Below are positions 6,731 to 9,398 of a stretch of DNA of 9,398 nucleotides, one piece after another (positions within the stretch are counted from its first letter, which is position 1; each line of letters begins with the position of its first letter). Under the pieces are notes generated by a model. That model saw only the letters and a program-made list of their open reading frames with translations. It was not told the DNA's origin and ran no database searches. Origin of the DNA: Oscillospiraceae bacterium (GTDB lineage Bacteria; Bacillota; Clostridia; Oscillospirales; Oscillospiraceae). The stretch covers positions 1 to 9,398 of the forward strand of contig JAEETR010000181.1 of the NCBI GenBank assembly GCA_016286595.1. Direction: 5' to 3'. A program made the translations under genes and the position numbers.

Positions 6731-7006
6731 TTAATCTTTTACCTTGTCCTTGAGCAGCTGGCCGGGACGGAACTTGGGGATGCGGTTGGCCTCGACCACC
6801 ACAGCCTCGTTGGTCTGAGGATTGCGTCTCACACGCTTGGCGTTCTCCTTAATCTCAAACACGCCGAAGCCGTGCAGCTTTACGGTCTCGCCTTCTGCAA
6901 GAGCGTCAGATATGCTGTCAAGGGCGGCGTTTACGATCATCTCGGTGTTCTTCTTGGACATACCGGACTTCTCGGCGACCTTTGAGATAAGCTCAGTCTT
7001 TGTCAT
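6731..7006 (-). CDS. hup: HU-family nucleoid DNA-binding protein
   Basis: A 91-residue basic protein of the HU/IHF fold that bends and compacts DNA as a dimer. The N-terminal helices are MTKTELISKVAEKSGMSKKNTE. They are followed by the conserved GFGVFEIKE (46-54), the beta-arm with RNPQTNE (61-67, Pro63 being the intercalating proline) and a lysine-rich terminal helix. Length is typical. ATG 7006 is chosen because AGGAGG (7015-7020) lies 8 bases before it. An upstream in-frame GTG at 7015 directly abuts that site and is too close. A near-consensus promoter lies 70-100 bases upstream and the shared terminator lies beyond the stop. It is monocistronic. Confidence 0.95.
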   Translation of the reverse strand: MTKTELISKVAEKSGMSKKNTEMIVNAALDSISDALAEGETVKLHGFGVFEIKENAKRVRRNPQTNEAVVVEANRIPKFRPGQLLKDKVKD

Positions 7007-7075
7007 TGCTGACACCTCCTAATAATTATGGTGGCTTCCGATGCTTTTTCACCGGCATATCTAATGAGTATGATA

Positions 7076-7104
7076 ATTATAACAGTACTTAAGCAGATTA
7101 GCAA
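7076..7104 (-). promoter_or_regulatory. Strong sigma-A promoter of hup
   Basis: On the minus strand TTGCTA (7104-7099), a 17-base spacer ending in TGT, then a perfect TATAAT (7081-7076). The TGn extension makes this one of the best promoters in the window. It gives a leader of about 60 bases before the HU start. Confidence 0.82.
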
Positions 7105-7354
7105 CACCAAAAGATAAATAAAGTGATTTTTTCTACTTTTTGCCTAATAAATCGGTATGAACACGACGCGAAAAGACGGGGAAAAGAGGGAAGGCAAAAG
7201 AATATTCGTCAAAAACATTCATTGTGCATATTGCTTTTCCGACGCGGAAAGACGCGGGGGAGGAGGACGGATCCCGTCCCGGCGATGGTAGAGAAATGAC
7301 CGATAAAAAATCCATTTCCACGTGGAAACGGCGCTCTCCCCGCTTTGCCCGCTG
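7105..7354. other. Non-coding spacer with palindrome and direct repeat
   Basis: No credible gene lies between the hup promoter and the hpf terminator. An 88-codon minus-strand frame crosses it but has no binding site and runs through the terminator. Two structures stand out. One is a perfect 14-bp palindrome TTTCCACGTGGAAA (7315-7328), which extends to 20 bp with one mismatched pair. The other is a 17-bp direct repeat, GACGCGAAAAGACGGGG (7165-7181) and GACGCGGAAAGACGCGG (7241-7257), with two mismatches. The plus strand of 7165-7200 is almost all purine apart from scattered C. Confidence 0.5.
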
Positions 7355-7393
7355 AAAAAGCGCCCCCGGAGCGATGTCCGGGAGCGCTTTTTT
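7355..7393 (-). terminator. Rho-independent terminator of hpf
   Basis: Arms 7355-7370 and 7377-7392 (AAAAAGCGC...TCCGGGAGCGC) pair over 16 positions with one mismatch around a 6-base loop. Immediately downstream of the hpf stop, the minus strand ends in a T-run. The plus strand also ends in six T, so it could work in both directions. Confidence 0.88.
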
Positions 7394-7395
7394 GA

Positions 7396-7953
7396 TCACT
7401 CCTCGTCGTTCTCTATCAGACCGTAGCCGCCGTTGTTGCGTTTATACACCACGGAGAACACGTTGTCCGCGTCCTGATTCTTGAACGCGAAGAACTCGTG
7501 GCCCAGCAGATTCATCTGCAGGATGGCCTCCTCCGGAGTCATGGGCTTGAGAGCGAAGCGCTTGGTCCTGACGATCTCGAACAGGGCCTCCTCCTCGTCC
7601 TCGTCCGCGTCCCCGATCTCCACGGCGCCCATGGGCTCCGCGGCGGTGTCCAGGGAACCGGCCCGCAGCTTCTTCTCAAGGCGGGTCTTGTTCTTGCGGA
7701 TCTGCCGCTCGATGGCGGCCACGGCGGAATCGACGGACGCGTACATGTTGCTGGTGGCCTCGCTCACGCGGTAGAATATGCCGTTGTTCTTGATGGTGAC
7801 CTCGGCAAGATGGCGCCCCCTCTCTATGGAGAAGGTCACGAAGGCCTCCGACTCCTGGCGGAAGAACTTGTCCAGCTTGCTTATCTTCTTCTCGGCGTAA
7901 CTGTGAAGATCGTCCGAAGCGGTGATCTTCTTGTCGGCGAATGTGAACTTCAT
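7396..7953 (-). CDS. hpf: Long-form ribosome hibernation promoting factor
   Basis: A 185-residue protein of the long HPF type, which binds the 30S decoding region and pairs two ribosomes into inactive 100S dimers in stationary phase. Residues 1-98 form the HPF/RaiA domain (MKFTFADKKITAS, SYAEKKISKLDKFF, AEVTIKNNG, VDSAVAAIERQIRKNKTRL). An acidic linker follows (about 99-125, DADEDEEE). The C-terminal dimerisation domain comprises EIVRTKRFALKPMTPEEAI, LLGHEFFAF and VVYKRNNGGYGLI. The full length distinguishes it from short proteobacterial HPF. ATG 7953 is chosen because AAGGGAG precedes it by 8 bases; an upstream in-frame start at 7980 has no binding site. It has its own promoter and terminator. 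Confidence 0.95.
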   Translation of the reverse strand: MKFTFADKKITASDDLHSYAEKKISKLDKFFRQESEAFVTFSIERGRHLAEVTIKNNGIFYRVSEATSNMYASVDSAVAAIERQIRKNKTRLEKKLRAGSLDTAAEPMGAVEIGDADEDEEEALFEIVRTKRFALKPMTPEEAILQMNLLGHEFFAFKNQDADNVFSVVYKRNNGGYGLIENDEE

Positions 7954-8020
7954 GATTTCAGCTCCCTTCTTGTATGACAAACGGAGAGCGCGGCGGCATG
8001 CCGTGCCCTCCGCTGGTTAA

Positions 8021-8049
8021 AGTATAGCACAGTCGGGGCGTTTTAGCAA
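8021..8049 (-). promoter_or_regulatory. Sigma-A promoter of hpf
   Basis: On the minus strand TTGCTA (8049-8044), a 17-base spacer ending in TGC, then TATACT (8026-8021). The predicted leader of about 60 bases contains a GC-rich self-complementary stretch (CGGCATGCCG, 7994-8003) before the binding site. The -35 is identical to that of hup. Confidence 0.75.
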
Positions 8050-8065
8050 CGAAGTTTATATAAAA

Positions 8066-8105
8066 TTCACAATCGACACAAATTTTCCGGGCGGCGCTTT
8101 GTGAA
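8066..8105 (-). terminator. Weak inverted repeat after the small Cys-rich gene
   Basis: TTCACAA (8066-8072) and TTGTGAA (8099-8105) are inverted copies, with a second nested pair CACAAA (8077-8082) and TTTGTG (8098-8103). On the minus strand it lies just past the stop at 8132 and is followed by an AT-rich run. It could be a weak terminator, but the loop is large and there is no clean T-run, so readthrough into hpf is possible. Confidence 0.3.
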
Positions 8106-8131
8106 ACACGACGGTGAACGGGCCTCCTCCG

Positions 8132-8359
8132 TCACTCCAGACGGGCTTCCCGGATCACCTTGCCCCGGTTCCACAGCTCCACGGCCTTGCGTTCCGCCTC
8201 GATCCGGTCCTCCTCGCCCTTGTACTCGAAGAAGGCGGTGTGGGAGCCGCAGTCAAGGCACTCCACGTACACGCACCAGCCGCCCTCGCTCTGCAGCAGA
8301 CCGGGACCGCCGCACGCGATGCACTCGTCAATTTCAAATGTGGGGGTAAAACTCGCCAT
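8132..8359 (-). CDS. Small four-cysteine protein, Lar-like zinc ribbon
   Basis: A 75-residue protein with two CxxC pairs, Cys13-x2-Cys16-Gly-Gly and Cys34-x2-Cys37-Gly, about 17 residues apart. An aromatic strand lies between them (WCVYVEC), and a helix ending in AVELWNRG (59-66) follows. This 'CxxCGG ... Y..C..CG ... A...WN.R' plan is that of the Lar restriction-alleviation-like family, common in phages and also found as stray chromosomal genes. The cysteines probably bind one zinc ion. GAGAGG precedes ATG 8359 by a few bases. It lies 38 bases after the stop of the neighbouring gene on the same strand. A TATAAT at 8391-8386 lacks a convincing -35, so cotranscription is more likely. Anti-restriction activity is not demonstrated by the sequence. 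Confidence 0.8.
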   Translation of the reverse strand: MASFTPTFEIDECIACGGPGLLQSEGGWCVYVECLDCGSHTAFFEYKGEEDRIEAERKAVELWNRGKVIREARLE

Positions 8360-8397
8360 AGCTGACCTCTCACCTTACATTTTATATTATAGGAATA

Positions 8398-8964
8398 TTA
8401 CTCGTAGAGATTGGGCTTGCAGATTATCTCGTTGACCTTCGTGTCGAGGATGTTGGCGGAATAGCCCGGCGTCACCACGCACACCGTGTCGGCGCCCCGT
8501 CCGCTGCCGCCCACGCACACCACGGGCTTGCCGTAGGGGATGGCGTCCGCGTCCAGCGCCATGACGGCCACCTCGTAGCACACCTTGGTGCCCCGGCTGA
8601 TGGTGCGCAGCGTGTCGGCGATTATCTCCACGGGATAAATGCCCCTGTACTTGGTGCTCAGGCCCCTCTCCGCGCCGGAAAGGGCGTGGCCGGCCGTCAC
8701 GAATACGACGCCCCTGGCCTGCAGCTCCGCCTTCACCTCCGGCGGCATCACGTTTACGCCGTTGGCGGCGGCCTTGGATACCTGGGTGATGATGACTATC
8801 CTGCCCTTGAAGCCCTGCTTTTCGCCCTCGGCCAGCAGCGCCTTCGCCGTGTCGCCCTGATTGGAGGCGGCGACGATGTCGGTGCCCAGCTCGACGGCCC
8901 GTTTGACGGCTATCTCCGCCGCGGCAGGGGTGTTCTCCGGTCCTATTTTGTCAAAAGCGATCAT
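8398..8964 (-). CDS. Pyruvate kinase C-terminal (alpha/beta) domain-like protein
   Basis: A 188-residue cytoplasmic protein that resembles the C-terminal, allosteric-type domain of pyruvate kinase standing alone (the PK_C-like, COG1751 group). It opens with FDKIGPENTPAAAEIAVKRA and has VAASNQGDTAKAL (about 31-43), RIVIITQVSK, then GKPVVCVGGSGRGADTVCVV near residues 144-163. None of the catalytic barrel of pyruvate kinase is present, so it is not a pyruvate kinase. The fold is known in archaea and Firmicutes, but to my knowledge the function is not established. ATG 8964 has GGAGG 7 bases before it. It is first of a likely two-gene unit with the Cys-rich protein. Confidence 0.85.
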   Translation of the reverse strand: MIAFDKIGPENTPAAAEIAVKRAVELGTDIVAASNQGDTAKALLAEGEKQGFKGRIVIITQVSKAAANGVNVMPPEVKAELQARGVVFVTAGHALSGAERGLSTKYRGIYPVEIIADTLRTISRGTKVCYEVAVMALDADAIPYGKPVVCVGGSGRGADTVCVVTPGYSANILDTKVNEIICKPNLYE

Positions 8965-8994
8965 TGATGCTCCTCCTTTTTATTATCTGCACCT

Positions 8995-9003
8995 ATTTTA
9001 CCA
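8995..9003 (-). promoter_or_regulatory. Candidate extended -10 promoter for the PK_C-like gene
   Basis: On the minus strand TGGTAAAAT (9003-8995) is a TGn-extended -10 one base from consensus, about 30 bases before the start codon. No good -35 lies at the right distance. Confidence 0.42.
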
Positions 9004-9230
9004 TAACTCCGGCCAAAATTGAAATACTATATTTAATTATGTGGGGACTACATGTAGTGGCTTGTCGGAGCAGTGCAGACGCACCGGTTGTGGTTTACGT
9101 AAAGTTGCACAATTATGACGGGAAATCGGGACCCCCGCAGCGCGGCCAAATGGGGAGATATAGGCTTTTTGATTGCAAAGTATGTGTAAAAGATGGGTAA
9201 AAGCTGTTATAAAACCGTGGGAAAGTGTGG
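9004..9230. other. AT-rich non-coding spacer
   Basis: No credible gene is seen; a 78-codon plus-strand frame lacks a binding site and family resemblance. It holds a 12-bp palindrome ACTACATGTAGT (9047-9058) about 50 bases upstream of the PK_C-like promoter. It also has a direct repeat of TAAAAG (9187-9192 and 9198-9203), an extended -10-like TGTTATAAA (9205-9213), and one sequence, TGTGGAAAA (9226-9234), one base from a DnaA box. Confidence 0.4.
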
Positions 9231-9294
9231 AAAATAAAAAATGTTGAAAAAAACGAAAAAAGATATTGACAGTGGCGGGGGAGCGTGGTATATT
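9231..9294 (+). promoter_or_regulatory. Strong sigma-A promoter with upstream A-tracts, reading out of the window
   Basis: A perfect TTGACA (9266-9271), a 17-base GC-rich spacer ending in TGG, then TATATT (9289-9294). Just upstream are A-tracts at 9236-9241, 9247-9253 and 9256-9261, resembling an UP element. Initiation is expected near 9301. Such strength suggests a stable RNA or a highly expressed gene beyond the right edge. Confidence 0.8.
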
Positions 9295-9300
9295 AGCAAA

Positions 9301-9398
9301 GCGCCCTTGAGAGAGGGTGCGGCTGCACCTTGCGAATTAAACAATGCGAAAAAGAAAGCACCGAGATGAAAAAACGGGAAGGGACTTCGGTATCCTCA
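9301..9398 (+). other. 5' leader of an unidentified transcript (cut by window edge)
   Basis: The start of the transcript can form either hairpin 9301-9320 (GCGCCCT with AGGGTGC, one G-U pair, loop TGAGAG) or hairpin 9316-9329 (GGTGC with GCACC, loop GGCT). They share 9316-9320, so they exclude each other. Two short open frames run off the edge: ATG 9344 (MRKRKHRDEK...) and ATG 9367 (MKKREGTSVSS). Neither has a convincing ribosome binding site. I do not recognise a known riboswitch, T-box or stable RNA. Confidence 0.4.

Noticed and set aside
7133..7399. An 88-codon minus-strand open frame in the hup-hpf spacer
   Set aside because: It begins inside the hpf terminator, has no ribosome binding site and shows no recognisable domain.
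8964..9200. A 78-codon plus-strand open frame in the right-hand spacer
   Set aside because: It starts inside the minus-strand gene's start region, has no binding site and resembles no family.
9226..9234. DnaA-box-like TGTGGAAAA, suggesting an origin
   Set aside because: It is a single near-match without a cluster, without dnaA or dnaN nearby, in an A-rich stretch where chance matches are likely.
9301..9398. T-box or SAM-type leader suggested by GAGAGAGGGTG and nearby repeats
   Set aside because: The diagnostic core motifs (T-box specifier and antiterminator bulge, SAM core) are not visible in the available bases. It is kept only as an unidentified leader.

Overview
The window looks like a piece of GC-rich chromosome from a Gram-positive, Clostridia-like bacterium, perhaps Oscillospirales; that placement is an inference. 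It rests on the strong AGGAGG-type ribosome binding sites, the sigma-A promoters (often with a TG extension of the -10), a substrate-binding lipoprotein, a long-form hibernation factor, and the mix of GC-rich genes with AT-rich spacers. I see no transposase, phage module, CRISPR array, tRNA or rRNA gene. The content is mostly housekeeping and transport, and I found no convincing undescribed multi-gene system.

Layout. (1) Positions 1-685, minus strand: an ECF-type sigma factor, with a second gene overlapping its stop codon by four bases. That gene is cut by the window edge and is probably its membrane-bound anti-sigma factor. (2) Positions 686-937: a spacer with two divergent sigma-A-like promoters. 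(3) Positions 938-6655, plus strand: a purine-salvage and uptake operon. It encodes xanthine phosphoribosyltransferase, a BMP-family substrate-binding lipoprotein, a double-NBD ABC ATPase and two permeases, and it ends at a bidirectional terminator. (4) Positions 6731-7006, minus: HU, with a near-consensus promoter. (5) Positions 7105-7395: non-coding DNA with a 14-bp palindrome, a direct repeat and the terminator of the next gene. (6) Positions 7396-7953, minus: long-form HPF with its own promoter. (7) Positions 8132-8964, minus: a probable two-gene unit of a pyruvate-kinase C-terminal-domain-like protein followed by a small four-cysteine (Lar-like) protein. (8) Positions 8965-9398: an AT-rich spacer ending in a very strong plus-strand promoter with upstream A-tracts. 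It fires out of the window into a leader with two mutually exclusive hairpins.

How the genes fit together. The lipoprotein should capture a ligand, probably a purine nucleoside by family precedent, outside the membrane. The two permeases carry it across, powered by the double ATPase. Xpt, first in the operon, converts xanthine to XMP with PRPP. A nucleoside phosphorylase or hydrolase would be needed to connect nucleoside uptake to Xpt, and none is in the window. HU and HPF are stand-alone housekeeping genes for nucleoid architecture and ribosome hibernation.

Points most worth a second look: an apparent CTG start codon for the ATPase; an extended -10 promoter placed directly before a 13-bp hairpin between the lipoprotein and ATPase genes; xpt without a purine riboswitch; and the strong promoter with alternative leader hairpins at the right edge.
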